Positions 13,133 through 27,290 of a stretch of DNA of 64,000 nucleotides are shown here, one piece after another. Where the stretch lies: assembly GCA_009792885.1 (NCBI GenBank), contig WMCF01000016.1:14971471-15035470 (forward strand), in the 5' to 3' direction. The translations under genes were made by a program, and so were the position numbers. This DNA comes from Eremophila alpestris peregrina. Lineage: Eukaryota > Chordata > Aves > Passeriformes > Alaudidae. The number at the start of each line of letters is the position of its first letter. Positions within the stretch are counted from its first letter, which is position 1. The notes beneath the pieces were generated by a model. It worked only from the letters and a program-made list of their open reading frames with translations. It ran no database searches and was not told the origin of the DNA.

Positions 13133-14117
13133 AGTGAAAGAGTTTTTTGGAACATGAGAGACTGCTAACTTCAGAGTTTTGTCCGAGCTACAGACTTTTC
13201 AGCAGTACCTTGCCTTTGCAGGCTTTCTCTGTGTGATCACATAAAGTAAAATACCAAAGCCACAAAACCCAAATAAAATAAAACCTAGCCAACCCCACAT
13301 ACAGAAAAATCACTGGGGAAAAAAGGACTTGTCCTCATCCCTCAGTGAAAAGCAGCTATCACTTACAAACACTGCGAGGAACAAAAATCTCCTTCCAGGA
13401 AGCAAACAGCTGTACCTTGAGGCTGGAAGAAGTAGATGATATCTGCACATGAAAAATCTCAGTCTGCAGCCATCAGAACATCATCAGTGATTTCAAAGAT
13501 GTCCTGATTAACCAAACTGCATAATTAGGTGTTTTAACTGTCCCTACTATACCAAGTGCCTTTGCTATGGTCTTGTAAGGTGGTTTATTTTAAACTATGA
13601 CTGGATAGAGGCTTGACTGTGCTGATAATCCAGTTATGCTGCAGGAATTACTGTGTACCCCTTGACTGGATTAAGAGATAAAGAGAGAATTAGGTACCAC
13701 TGGCCATAGCTGCATTAATGTAGGCTTCTGTCATGGGCTTGGCTGGAACAGACTACACAAACTCTGAGAGACAAATGATACAGGCAAGAGTATTCCCTTG
13801 CTGTTTGATATGTGAACAAGCAAGGCTGAAATTTAAGACAGATTTACTTGCTCTTAGATTACCAAAGAGAAGCAAGCTGGCCCAGTAAAAACACATACAA
13901 GCCCCATTTCCAAAATGCTGTCCTGCTTCTGTCAGCACCAGAATAACCCAAATAGGCCACATCATCAGGAAACTATTTTTTTTCCTACTATAAGTACACA
14001 AAATAAGCTGTGTTGTGTTGGGGTGGGTGTGTGTATAACTTTCAGCTGCCATAACTCTACTGCCATTCCTCAAGGGTAAAACAAAAGCAGCCAAAGGATG
14101 TGATCCCATAATTAAGG
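12218..14117. other. Stretch without recognisable gene
   Basis: AT-rich. Contains the A37 tract at 13092-13128 and a short GT-rich run near 14022-14033. No exon or known repeat recognised. Confidence 0.6.
13092..13128. repeat. Poly-A tract (A37)
   Basis: 37 uninterrupted A, the longest homopolymer in the window. It could be the tail of a plus-strand retroposed copy, but upstream sequence (about 12600-13091) contains no recognisable gene, CR1 or AATAAA-type signal right before the tail, and I see no flanking target-site duplication. Length from assembly may be unreliable. Confidence 0.9.
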
Positions 14118-14462
14118 GAGTGGAGCCTCTCCCATGAGGAAAGGTTGAGGGAGCTGGGGCTCTTAAGCCTGAAGAAGAGATGACTGAGAGGGGACCTCAT
14201 CCCTGTGTGTCAGTGTCTGCAGGGAGAGGTGAGAGCAATGGGCAGGGGCTGATGCCCAGGAATTTCCACCTGAACTTGAGGAAGAACCTGAGTGTGCAGG
14301 TGACAGCACTGAACAGGCTCCCCAGAGAGGCTCTGGACCCTTCCCCAGCAGGAAGAACCACCTGGATGCAGTCCTGTGCCATGGGTGACCCTGTTTGAGC
14401 AGGGGGGCTGCACCAGGTGACCTCCAGGGGTCCCTTCCAATCTGACCCACTGGTGATTCTGA
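14118..14462 (+). mobile_element. CR1 LINE 3' tail, plus strand
   Basis: Matches remembered CR1 3' sequence in order: 'ggagcctctcccatgaggaa', 'gggagctggggctcttaagc', 'gaggggacctcatccctgtg', and the terminal 'ggtcccttccaatctgaccc' followed by 'gtgattctgag'. This tail style (gaccctgtttgagcaggggg, then the terminal block) belongs to the CR1 group that ends in gattctg-type short repeats. It is 5'-truncated as usual for CR1. ORFs on both strands here (14163-14559) are artefacts of this repeat. Confidence 0.88.
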
Positions 14463-16641
14463 GACCCACTCCCACTATCACACTGCCAGACACTGCTTCT
14501 GCACTTTTTGCAATTAAATAAGCCATAAGTAAATGTCTAGATGAATTCTCTAATCCCACACTTCATTCTCACAATAAAAATCACAACCACTCTGCAAAAT
14601 TTGTAGTGGGAAAATTGCTTGCATAAATTTTCTTTAAAGAAGACATACTTTTGGTGGCAGGAAACTAATTTGCTTCACACCACTGCACATTTTTCAGAGG
14701 TCTCTACTGAGTATTTTAAGAGTGATTCAGCAGTAATTCCAAAACAATTCTCATAAATTCTTTACCATGTATGGGCACAGAAACTTCTCCCCCCTTTTTT
14801 TGGAGCATGTTCTGCAACTTACCAGATGAGTGTAAGATTTCTGATGTGACTTGAAAAAATGAACAGTGTTCTAGGTTTTAAAATGATTGGTTATTTCAGT
14901 TTGGGTTTGATAGTTCACTGTTCAAGAAGAAATACTATTTACTTGTCAAAGGGCTGCAAGTGAAGGTACCAGGCTCTGTTTCCCAGTAGGGTCTGAGAGC
15001 TGACTTCAAGCACTCATGTACATTTTATGTGCCTTATTCTCTGTTGTATACAAAATACTTCACAAAGATAACACAGTCCAGGACAAAACGTACAGCACAC
15101 ATACACAAAAATAAACTTGTTAATAACAAAGACTTCTGAGAAATATTGTGAAATATTAAGAGCTGAATTTCATTTCTATTCTATACAATATTCATGAATA
15201 TGCATGGTGTTGTACTGGGAAAGGGAAGAATTGAAAATTAAATGAAAGCTCAGGGCACACAGCTCATAAATCTTCACTGATGGATGAAGATAGATACAAT
15301 TTCTTTCCAGGAAAAGTATAAAATATCTGATTACTAAACCATGAATTAGTTAAATTATCTTTATTTCATATATTGCTGTTGGATGGTTTACTCTAGGATA
15401 ACATACAATCTATTTGTAACTAAACTCTAGTCCTTTTATTTCCACAAGGTATGTAAAAATTGACTATATTGTTAGTCCTATGAAAAAAGTATTTTAATAA
15501 AGAATCTATTACAGACTTTAAAAACCCCTGAACTTTTCATTGTCACTGTCAGGAGACTGATTTTTAAAGAATAAACCATTGGAAATTGTGCTTGATTTTG
15601 TGAAAGGATCCCTCCTGCTATTCACTATGTGGGTGGTGGTCTTTTATCTAGAGATGTGTACAGGTTTATACTTTGAGCAACAACTCCACATGCAACAGAT
15701 ACAGATTTTAGTGGCAGAAACTGATACATGATGCAAAACAAGCAAAAAACCCTATTTCTCTAAGTCAGTGACCTCCCCAGATCCAGACACAGGCAGTAAA
15801 TTAACAGATGGCCTTAAGGACCTAAGGATCTATAAAAGACATAAACCACAAACACTATTAACTGCTCAGTTTTGGATTGGGCATTGATTTTTATTGTCAA
15901 GCTGCATTACTGCTGCAGGCACAAGATTCACTGCCAGCTTCTGCTCTGTATTGATTTTGTTGAACAGCAATCAGGAGTTCAGTATTTAATGGGATGTAGC
16001 TCAAATTTGAGTTCCCACTTACTGCACAGAGAGTTTAATCAATTAAATCAGCCCATTACATATTCTCATTCGTTCTGCACAGCTGCCTTGCATAAAAACA
16101 TAAAAGAATGATAATGTCATTTTGTTATCATTAATACTCCATGAAATTGCCTTTACTCATTAATTTAGGAACATTTATAGATCTTCAGTCTGCAAAGCTT
16201 TAGAAGCAGTCAAAGAATTCTGTCACAGATTTTCTGCATGACTGCTCATCCTTGCCACTTGGAATCACACAACTGCAATGAAAGACAAATTGAAGTATTT
16301 GAGAGAATAATTCCCTCATGTTGCAGAGCCCCTCAAGCACCCTGACAGGCAAATTGACCTTACCACATGGGGTAAGAATTAAGAATTTTGCCATCTAGAA
16401 TTTAAATGACTTCTATTTATGACAGTTACAGCATCAAAGATAGCAAATGCTCTCCCCAATACAAATAAATATACTTTCTCTTTGGCAAAGGTGATGAAAT
16501 CACCAAAATAAATCCACCAGGAAGCTGAAAAATTACTGACAGTTCCAGGCTTTGCTGCATATGAGCCCTTCAAACTGCAAACAAATGCTCCTGTGCACAT
16601 GTGAACAGAATTACATGAACAGAAGTTCATTCTGTTCTTAC

Positions 16642-16748
16642 CTTTGCAACCACCTCATGATGATGATTTCTGATGGAGGCAATTTGTTACTACTGTGAGA
16701 GCAACATAATGAAAATCTGAACCACTGCTCATATACTTCCTGAATCCA
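16642..16748 (-). other. Candidate exon (splice-bounded, unproven)
   Basis: On the minus strand, a long pyrimidine tract (acttttttatatatctcact) runs into ttgcag at the 16749 side, and the segment ends AAAG followed by gtaagaac at 16641. Both sites are near consensus. The 107-nt segment is open in the frame starting at its first base, with residues beginning WIQEVYEQWF. The next candidate upstream (17757-17815) ends in a compatible phase. I recognise no protein family in it, so it may equally be a non-coding RNA exon or a chance pseudo-exon. Confidence 0.2.
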
Positions 16749-17756
16749 CTGCAAAAGCAAAGTGAGATATATAAAAAAGTGTAATTATGTGATGGGTTAG
16801 ATTTTACAGAGACATGTAAAAGTAATGAACAATTACAGCTGATAATATGAAACAGAGAGAACCATTAAAATCCATTTGTGTGAAAAGCAAGTTGGAGAAT
16901 GGTTAAAATATAAACAAGATATGAAATTATTCCTCACAAATAATATGAAGCAAAATATAATAAGTCATGACATATTCAAAGTGTTAGAAGGAAGGAAAGC
17001 AAAGAGACTAATTAAGGCTTGGGGGCAGCAGATGATGGTTATAAGCAGATGAAGTGACAGCACAGTCTTTATATACATAAAAACCAATACTCCAACAGGA
17101 AATGTCTGGCTTGATACAAAGGCAGAAGGATGAAAATCAGTTAAGTAGATTGGGGTTTTTCACACATTCCCATTTATTTTACACCTTCCCATTAGACAGG
17201 CAACTGTGATCACTTCACAAAAAAGGCTGCTGATGGACAACCAGTGGGCTTTGGGGTTCTCAGGTCAGCCAGGCTCAATGTTAGCAGACAGATCTGACAG
17301 TAAGAGTTCTGATGGCAAATTTTTTTCTGGGGGGAGAAAGTGAAATGTGACTTTTTAAAAAAATTGGAACAAATGATCACAAAAAACAAAGGAAAGAAGG
17401 GTCTTGTCCTCTGAGTCTGCAACATCTGAGGAATTAGAAATGGGAAGAATAAACAGCAAGGAGCTTTCTGGCAAAACTTAGTTATTATGCTGGGAAAAAA
17501 AAAAAGGAAATAAACTAAAGCAGATGTAGCATTTTCTATTTAAAAATTCAAACCTGTTTTCCAACACTGTTGGAACTGTTTAGCCCTCTCTCTTTTGAGA
17601 AGAATGTTCTGCTGACTGTATTTCACAAAGTAGTTTTTGAAATTGTAGGTGGTGATATAAAGCAAAACAGAGTGAGCTTCTGAAAAGAAGTGATAATTGG
17701 CCACTGTACTGAGGCAAACTCCTACCCAGTGCTGTGTGTTAAATACCACAACTTAC

Positions 17757-17815
17757 CATCTCCATAAACACAATTTCAAGTTTTAACAAAAGACACATTG
17801 AGTTGTTTTGCTGTC
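17757..17815 (-). other. Candidate exon (splice-bounded, unproven)
   Basis: Minus strand: pyrimidine-rich lead ending 'cagctccattgacag', a 59-nt segment, then GATG followed by gtaagttgtgg, a strong donor. One frame is open (two leading bases complete the previous codon) and ends on a codon boundary. That frame continues without a stop into the candidate at 16642-16748. The short open frame alone is weak evidence, and no protein match is recognised. Confidence 0.2.
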
Positions 17816-19620
17816 CTGTCAATGGAGCTGAAGCAGGAAAAAACTCTTATCAAGAAGTGATACTTGCAAAGTGCAAAAGAAAATACATTTCTGGGAAACA
17901 AAACAAGAAGGGAAAAAAAAAAGTTAAAACAACAATGAGAAGGAAAGGCAAAAGGCAGAAAAAAAGCTCTGTTGGTTTTCCCACTCTCTCTGAGCTCTGT
18001 GCTAACTGATGCCAGAGGTGCCAATGATGACATTGATCATCTACAGGATGAAGCAGAGGATATTTTTGTCATGTCATTTTACTGTGTGCTCGTATGAAAT
18101 GGCAAATGGTAACAGCTAAGAGCCAAGGCAGGGGTTGTTCATCCCTGCAGCCTTCCTCAGCTTCAGCTGGATGGGCAGCAGGCAGATGGAATTTGGAGCA
18201 GCCAGGTGACATAGATCCTCACAGAAGTGAGTGCAGGTCCTTTTGGGTGGGGTCTGCCAATAACTCCAAGAAGCTTCAATCAGCTGATCATGGGCATTGC
18301 CTGAGCAATAATCAATCAACATAATCCATACCACAGGGGTTTGGTGTACTCCAGTGGCTCCCTACCCAAGACAGTTTGTCAAAATGAAGTAGCATTCCAG
18401 TAACAAGTGCAGGAGATCCAAGAATCAGTGCTTCCTGCCACAAGGGCTCCTTGGAAAACCTAGGAGTAACCACAGTGTGAGTGATTTCAGTTATCAGTCC
18501 ATTCAGAGATAAATAATAATAAACATATATTTGCAGCTACACTGATCTGCTTTCTTATTGAAGCCAAGTAACAATGGACAACTGTAAAACATGGAGAGAA
18601 GCTCAACTATGTGAAATGTGCACATATTTAAGAAGAAAATTTAAGAATTTAAAGAAGAAAACCTATGAAACAGTATGAATACCTTCCCATACTGCTGTAA
18701 GATCTCTGTGCTCAAATACTGGCATGGTAAGTGCTTCTAAACACAAAAATTGATCCAGTGATCAAATTCCTGAAGAGATTATATCTTCACACAAAGTGCA
18801 TACTCCTTTCCCACAGCCCTCACTGAAGAAGTGTTTCAAATTGAATTGCTACAAAGATGAAAATAATCATTCTGCTCACACCTCATGAGGTCGGAATGGC
18901 AACTAACACACTTCATTAATAATGTGGCATTCTCTGCTACAGGCAGACTGACATCATCTGAAGGGGAATGATATTAACTTAACATTCTTCTCCATGTTCC
19001 TTTGCCACAGCTGAGCTATCAGTGAAGGGATTCAGAGCCAGGAAATTGCAGGGTTTCACTGAAAGGAGCTTTCTCATGTGAGCCATGGAGATCAGGCACC
19101 AGAGCTGGTCAGCTGCAGCACTCCAAGGCTCAGCACGGGCCAAGAGGTGTTAATGGGTGAGAAATATTACCAATGGGAGCAGTTCACACACCACACTAAC
19201 GTTCCTTAGAAATGGATTTCAGGAGCCCAGTGCTCTCAGTTTTGTAACTCTCACCACCCTAAGCTGGATTTTGTTAATGCCTGGTCCTCACCATGTTCCA
19301 CATTTTAGATCACTGAAACAAATGTGAACCACTCTGTATGCCATGGGTCCTGTTTTAGAACACTAAAACCAACCTGGGACACAATGTGCCTCCAGCACAA
19401 GGAGCCAAGCCATGATTTTAATGGGAAAAACACCACCAAGTGATCCAGCAGTGTTAAATGCTTGTATTTGTAATGAAGCATGAACACAAGGCTGCTGCAT
19501 CTCCTCTGTGTCACTAAGCAGCAAGAAAAGGAACCTAATCCAATTAGCTGGGCTGATGACTAAAACCAACTTAAAATACCAGGGGAACCCCAAAGCTGCA
19601 CATGATTGCTCAAACTTCAT

Positions 19621-19650
19621 AGAGGTTAAATTAAAAGAGGTTAAATTAAA
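19621..19650. repeat. 15-bp perfect tandem duplication
   Basis: 'agaggttaaattaaa' twice in a row with no mismatch. Confidence 0.95.
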
Positions 19651-21969
19651 ATTAAACAAGCAGATTTTGGCAGATGATCAAGTATGGTACATTCACAAAG
19701 GATGGGAAAGAGCTGGACAACAGATACAGTAAGAGGAGAGCAACACTGCCTTTTAAAAATATTTAACTGCTCATACCATCAGCAGAAAGAAGCCATCAAA
19801 ATTTGGCCACTCTCTCAAACACATTCCACTTCCTTTCATCTTGAGTGAGCTCTCCTCAGGCTCCCATGGAAAAACAGCTTTTCATTGGACAGGAATAAAA
19901 ACAAATAAACTGTGAAGTTAATATAAAATTCAGCTCCCCAAAATAAGATGTGTTCCCTTCCTCCACCCACTGAACCTTGCCAGACAAGAGCTAAGCAGTA
20001 TTGGGTAATACCAAGCTTGAAGAATTGAGCCTTTCAGGAGAGAATATCTTTGTTCTTAATTCCCAAAACCATGTTACAAGTTACTTTATGAAAATTAGAG
20101 AATGATAGTTTTAAAAAAATAAAAAGCCATCTTCTTGCAGCCAAATTGGAGCAGGCTCAAAAGTCAGTCTGGAGACTTCACACCTGAGTCAAAAGCAAAC
20201 TGGGAATTCACTTTATTTTTTATAGCACAGGATGGAAATTATCTGTGCTGTACAGGTTAAACTATTCTCTCTCTTATTTTATACAATCCTGCTTTATAAA
20301 TAAAATCCTGCATGTTTTGAGCCCTAGTTATGAGTGAGTCTATTAAAAGCAGTACTTCAGAGTAAAAAAAATTAGCTAGACCAGCATCCATACTCTCCTT
20401 TAAAAAATAAATTAAAAATGAAGAGACAATATCATTCAGCACCATTTGCTGCATATCACTACCCTCTGGAGAGGCTTCTCTGTTCAGTCAGACATCCACT
20501 TTCACAAGAGGACAACTTGTTATTCCCTAGCCCTTAATTGCTCAAAAACAACAGCACATCTGCCCTGGGAACAGAAAAAAGTGCCAAAGCATCCCTCACA
20601 AAGAGAAAAAGAGCCCCATTCTCAGATGTGGCTGTGCCTCCGTTTGACAAACAGGCTCTAGGGGAGGGTGCTCCATCACTGATTGTTTATTTCTAATGTG
20701 GGAATGAAATGACTGACACCTGATGAGGAATGAAGCCCAGAATGTCTCGCTGCCCACCTGTGCTCAAACTTACATCATGCTAAAAATCCTCAAGGACATG
20801 ACAATCTTGTCCACATTCCTGTTATAATCCCCAAAATCCTGCAGTCAACAAGGACAAGCTTGCTGAGAAATTATTTCAGTCAAGTCAAATGCCTGTCCAA
20901 GCATAGATGCTGCCATATGGTTTTCCATGTGATACATCTATAGCTGAGATTTTCACCTCATGTACTTGAAGGCACAAAGGAATAAACACAAGCATTTTCT
21001 CACTGATGGGATTCTGTCATTATTAGTGATATTACTGTCCCCAAACTATAACTGTTACCTTCGTATATAAACTTTTGCAAATGAATTTCTAAACCAACAG
21101 CAAAATCTGACTCAGAGATCAGACCCCCATGAACCATTTCCTGCAAGGGACACTCACAGAAGCATCACTGCTCTGTGCATGGCACAGCAAGATTCTGGAC
21201 CTGGCCACTCCTTGCTGAGGATCTTTTCCAGCACCCCAGGGCTCTGCAGTCTGTGCAGGGCACAGCACTCTTTGTTTGAACCACAGTTACATCTCAGACC
21301 CCATTTATCACTGCTTTAGGACTGCTTTATTCTTAATATGGTAAGACAAAGTAAGCCTTTACATCCATTTGAGTGACAATGGGATGTGTATCTCCTGAAA
21401 ATCAGATTCTGGAGAAGGGAGAACAATGGAAACCTTTGGGAAGGAATGATGACAGTGGGGTCTAACTGGCTTCAGGAAGCAAGGAGGATATTGGGAAGGA
21501 ATGAAAACAGAAGTTGGGTAGAAAAACAATGCTGAGGGCACTCAGTGTTGAAGAGGAGGTATTAGATATGCACTGTACTTTATATTGAAAGAGTATTTAA
21601 AGTTGTTTGCTCTGTAAAGAACATGAAAACTACTTAAGAGACAGATTCACATCTCATTTAAACAAACATCATTAAGACAGATGCTAAAATAAATTGCCAA
21701 TTATGCAGAGCTGGCACTAATGTAAAAAAAACCACACATTCCAAGAATCACTGAGACTCACAGCAGGTGATTTCATGAAGGCCAAAGCAGGAGTACTTCA
21801 CGTTGTCTAATCTCAGCTGCAGCCCTCAAAAATTCTCCTGCAGTCGTGGTTTGCTGTGGGAGGATGTGGGGGCTGTAATTGTCCCACTGAGGGTTTTTGA
21901 TGGATGACTGTATCTCAGATATCTGGACCTGTAATTCGTTAAGCCTTACTTTGACTTATAATTATATTT

Positions 21970-21986
21970 AAAAAAAAAAAAAAAAA
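21970..21986. repeat. Poly-A tract (A17)
   Basis: Uninterrupted A run after 'attatattt'. No retroposed body recognised. Confidence 0.85.
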
Positions 21987-24900
21987 GTGCTCATAACATT
22001 GTGGAAAAAAACTGTGAAAATGGCCGGTCCTAAAAATATTCACTGCAATAAGAAAGGACAGCAGTTTCTTTCTTCATGTAATTTTAAATAAAATTAGAGA
22101 TAACAAGTAAATACAGTGAATTTTACAGAGGTCTTGGATGCAGGGGCACTTGCTATGAAAATTAAGTGGAAAAATCAGTAGATCCTCTGTGACAGCAGGA
22201 GTCCAGCAAGTTTGCTCCATATATCACCTTTCTTACAAGGAATTTTCTTAAGTGACTGAAAAAAGAATTGTCCCAAGACATTCACACCAGCCCTTTGCCA
22301 GAGGTTACAATCAAAGCAACAAACCCAGGCCCACAGCTGCTGTGCAAAGCAGCAAATGAAAGAGAAATGGGTTTGTTTTCACCTAAAGTTTTCAATGGGT
22401 TGGTCAGTACAAGGTGAGGAGCAGAGCTCAGTTACCAAGGCTTAAACAAGTCCATCTACCAGAGCTCTTCTCTCTGAGCCCTTGGTCCAACCTGAGCACT
22501 TGGATAATGAGCAGCAGGTCCACAATAACCTAATTTTGCTGTCATGATCTTTGCAATCTGTTGTTTTTAAATTGCATATAACCACCATAAATGTTAAAAA
22601 AAAAACCAAACAAAAATCAACCACCAAAAAACAAACTGACTACCCAAATGACAGGACCAGAAACTGGTTTGTTTACACTCTTAACTGCACAGACATCAAT
22701 AAAGTTATTCCTCATTTTCAAGTAAAATCAGCTCCAAGCTATTTAAAGTTGACACAATGTGCACAGCTGAGCACTTTGCTAAATAAACAGATCAATAACT
22801 GACCTGAAAATGGTATTTAGGGGCAGAATTGTTACTTGCAGAGCTATCCTATTGTCTCTTCCCTCAGTACCACAGAGCACTCTGACTACTTTCTGTTTAC
22901 ACAAAACTTTCTACATTAAATGCTGAACTCTCAATCCACCTACTTACCATATGCCATTTGTAGTATGCAAATGCCAAGCTACTTAAGGTGCTGCTGTTTT
23001 TTCAGCAAGTGACATTTCCAAGGCATCCCCACAACAGCACGAAGATCACTTCACCAGAGCTTGGGGGTTACCATTTAGCAGCAATGGTTTGCACTCAGAG
23101 ATTGCTTATTGCTTGTTGGGAATGGGCTGTGGGATACAGGAAAATTTGCTGGTTTGAAAGAATATTTAAAATTCACACAGCTGTATTTTAAGGTTTCAAA
23201 TGCTGATATACACTGTACATAACAGTGATGGGAACATTCTTAAAATCTAGGCTTCCACTCTGCTGCTTCTCTTAACAGATGCTACCCTTACAAAACTGAA
23301 GCCAACAAGCTCTGGGTACAAATCCATAGCAGTCAGTACCTGACCCACACATACACTGAGTTACTGCTTTGGTTTATTTTGTTCCAGCTGCTTTGATAAG
23401 CATCAGGTAGCTATTTGATGATGTTACATATGTCATACATATGTGTTCCAAATTAAATCTGTACAAATAAGAGCCAATTTTTTTTTTTTAGATTGAAGAG
23501 GAAATGAAGTTGCATTCTTGGCCTTCTTCAATATAAGACTTGCCTTTTTTTGAAATATTCATGAAGCAGTCAGTTAGCTCAAGATAATGCCATATGTTTA
23601 ATGTGAAAAAGCAGCTCTTCCCCAAAGAGCAATGTTAGGACTACTGGGGCTGCAGAAGGAAGAAATATTTGACTCCCTGCCAGTCTCTGAGCTCCCAGAA
23701 CAGGGCTTTAAGAACTGAGCTCCACACCAGAGCAGCTCTTTACTTTCGTTAACTTGTTCACAGCTTCCCAACTTTTCAACCCACACTACTATAAAATTTC
23801 AGCCTTCCCATCTTTCTTTGGCTACACTGTCACTGGTGATGCCACCAGGAACTGGACCAGCCGGGGTGGCAACTGAAATAGGGATGGGAATGACCAAGTA
23901 AGCCTGGAAAATAACTTTAGTAATGGCCTGAGCCAACAAAGGAACATCAGCCAAACACAGTATGGGGCAAACACAACAATATATAGATTCTATCCCAGAT
24001 AGCAAACCCATGAACAATTCCATTACCTGATATGTAAAACACTTAACAATTCATGTGCAGGAACTCAGACTATAACCTGATGTGGTGTAATTTCATTAAC
24101 ATACCTATACCCATAACCCCACTCTTCTCACCATAACCTAACAAGGTATTTCCCCTCCTATCATCTCTTTTCCCATGGCCTCAGATTGATGCTGACTTCA
24201 CTGTCAACCAGGGCCAACTCACTGGCATTCCCTGCCAGTCCAGCCTCCACATTACACCTCTTCCCCCAGCAGAAGTGGCTTATCAGTGATATTCATAGTT
24301 TCACTGCACACTTGTAACATTCATTTTGTAGCATTAGCTTGAGTATCAGCACTCAGGAGCACTTACATTTGACAAATGAGCCAAGTTTCTTATTTATAGA
24401 TTATTATAGATTTATATTTCTTCTTTAAGTCTCGGAGACATTTCTGTTTATACTTGCCATGAATTCAGGGATGCTGGACAGAAACCTTGAAATATCTCTA
24501 ATCTTTCAACCCAAGCTTGTGATCCATAAAGCTCCTTTTCCACCCAAAACTTCTATTACCTTCAGCTGATATTCTGACATGTTAGTTCCAGTTGTTGCAA
24601 ACACCTGAGGGGCATGGAATTGACTGTACAGCTCTAAGTCAGTTTAGAGTGTGATTTCTTTTATCCTAGGATAGAATATAAACCCTAAGCAGAGGCTCTG
24701 GTGTTGCAAAAAGCCCCCAACACTGGTGGCTGATTTGCCTTGTCAGCTTGGACTATCAATATGGCATCTGAGAGCTGAGTTAACAATCAAAGCACAGAAC
24801 ACACAAAATTACCTCCAGGCACACAGGAGGCTCCATTACACTAAAGTTTCTCAAAAGGCAAGGTGCCAGTAAATGGTACCATTTGTGGAGCACTCTCTAG

Positions 24901-25867
24901 TCAAGTGTTTTCCTGGTGTCATACACACACCCATCAAGCCTGGGATTAACCTTAATCCTACTTAGGAGCAAAGATATCATCTCTTTTCAGTCTTGACTGG
25001 CAGCTTATGAACAGGCCACTGGACTGGACAGCACTGGGCTGCATCTGATCCACACAGAGGAAATGTAAATGCTCAGCACAGCTGATTATATCACACTGCT
25101 CTAGAGTTACTCATCCTACTCCATAAAGCTTCTGCTTCCAGCTAAAAGCACATTTGTTATTAACTTTTCCAAGACAACTCCTGGGAGAAAACAGCCCTTT
25201 CTTTCTGTTTAGATTTTCAAATAAAAAAACTTTAAGCAAAAAATCCAGGACATGAGATACACATCTGACAGTTTTGAGATAGAAATGAAGTTGATACCTT
25301 CTAACTGAGGCCAAGGCAGAAAAATCTTTAAAGTGCTATGAAATAGCCTCAGCACCATGTATTTTTGAATGGTTTTTGACATTCTTTATTTAATGGCATC
25401 CTATAAAACCCATTAAATGAGTACCTAGAAATAAAAAGATGGCAAGAACTGTGGATAGAAATCTATTCCAAACAAAATCCTTGGTGTTTCAGTACTCTTG
25501 GCAGTGTCATAAGGATTAAAAACCCAGTTACATATCCAGAAACCATTACAATGTGTGAAGGTAAGGAAATGATACACAAACCACATCTCTGCTTGCCTGG
25601 CCCCCAGGACACCACTGCCATCTGGGTTTGACCTGAGGTTTGAGCCATGAAAAATCCCTTCAGCACCTTGCCTGCCTTCCTCAGATCCTCTCAGAGTCCT
25701 TTTGGTATCCATGAAAATGCACTGAAATCTTAGATTTACTGTGTAAAGGAGTTCTTGGAGAGTCTGAAAACGTCTTCCCTTTCTGTCCCTCATTACTGTT
25801 TGTGATCTGTACAGATAAAGCCACACAGCAGATCTGGCAAAAGAGTTCTCTTAGCAAGGCCCCTCAC

Positions 25868-25939
25868 CTGCATCATTGCTTTGAGATGCTGCTAACAGTT
25901 CTGGGTCTGCTTCACAGAAAATATTGTTTTTTTCCTCCC
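25868..25939 (-). other. Candidate exon (splice-bounded, unproven)
   Basis: Minus strand: 'ttgacattctccccag' acceptor, a 72-nt segment ending GATGCAG, then gtgaggggcc. One frame is open with two leading bases and one trailing base; its residues include NIFCEADPELLAASQSNDA. Phase is compatible with 17757-17815 downstream and 36232-36273 upstream. No family is recognised, and a chance origin is quite possible. Confidence 0.18.
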
Positions 25940-26660
25940 CTGGGGAGAATGTCAAAGGGCTTTGTGATAAACAAGTGTGGGTGGGAGCCTGAGGCTCTCT
26001 TCCTCACTCCCAAGATCCACCCCAAATGCATAGCCAGCTCCCACGCAAAATTAAAAACATATTATTAAAAGTTTTTGTAGGCTGCATCTGTTTTCAACAA
26101 CCACAAATGTGCCCTGATGTGTTTCAGCTTTAGATAGAAATCATTCTAAGGAAGAAGGGCAGGAAGGTTAATGACAGTTTTGATGACTCAGGTTGAGTAT
26201 GGATGGAGTTAAGGAACTTTCTTTGTGTGCTGGTGAGGTCTCTCTGTGTGTACTTTCACATCCAGCTTTAACAAATAAACAAGCCCAGCCTGTGGTGGGA
26301 GACACGTTCATTACTGCAAAGAGAACTGTTGTGAGCTTAGTGACTCTTCCAAGACCATGCAGCACCTTCAGCAAAAATTACTGAGTTTCTTGTTCTTACT
26401 GATGCTGTTTGATGTCTTTGGGAGGGCTGGAGGGTTTCTGTCCTGGGGTAACTCTGACATTAAATAGGCCTGGACTTCTAAATCTGTCCATGATCCAACT
26501 AAAACTTTGAAATGACAAATTTTGTTTCTGTAGCTCTGCTTCTTAGACATGTTCCACTGAGTCTAAACATACCAGTCAATTTTTCCAGTTGCCCAGGCAG
26601 TGGTACAATTATTAGAAAGTTCATTTCAGAACCACTCCACTGAAATTATTTTTAAGAGTT

Positions 26661-26693
26661 ATTGACCTATGCAAAGACTTACTGACCTATGCA
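26661..26693. repeat. Short imperfect tandem duplication, period 20
   Basis: 'attgacctatgca' and 'actgacctatgca' spaced 20 bp apart, one mismatch in 13. Confidence 0.7.
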
Positions 26694-27237
26694 GCTTGGA
26701 TTCCTTATGGGTATTGAATATGTAGTATGTGTTTTCTAAACCATGCTGACTGAATTTCATAGTCAGCCTGGAATGGGAAAAATGCCAAGAGGTGTTGTTA
26801 AAGTGTACAGGACATCCAAGTTTTCTATGACTTCTGCTATTTATGTAATTATAGGTGAACCTTTTTTTTCTTGGTGCGGCTTCTTTTATTATTTACATAA
26901 TAATTAAAATTGATGTTTCCTTAAATGCATTTTGAGAACTGTAAAAAGAAAAGTACATAAAAGTCCAGTCCCAAAAGTCCCTCTCACTAACAGTTCCTAT
27001 TACTGCTGGAATGAGAAAGCTACAGCAATCAGGACAGCTGTAATTAAAAATCTGCTTTGATGTTCTTTGTCAAGAAAAGTAACAGAGTTTAAACAGGAGA
27101 TGAAATGCAGCAGGGAGAAAACAGGATAAAGCTGATGTCATTGTTCTAACAAAATATCCAAGTTTCTGTATACTTCCCACACAAACTCAGGAATGGGAAA
27201 TGGATTTTTCCCCCACACCCTAGATACTTGAGGCTGG

Positions 27238-27290
27238 CCATACTTCAGCTGGGAGGTTGGACTTGATCTCCCTACCAAGCTAATTATTCC
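27238..27290 (+). mobile_element. Possible degraded CR1 3' end
   Basis: 'gggaggttggacttgatctc' followed by 'cctaccaagctaattattcc' resembles the CR1 terminal block (ggttggactagatgatct..cttccaaccc..attctatg) in order but with many changes. Too short and diverged to be sure. Confidence 0.3.

Noticed and set aside
14163..14559. Overlapping minus- and plus-strand ORFs
   Set aside because: They are translations of the CR1 tail at 14118-14462.
23800..24300. C-rich stretch resembling avian mitochondrial light composition
   Set aside because: Translation with standard or mitochondrial code gives no mitochondrial protein, and no rRNA or tRNA segment is recognisable.
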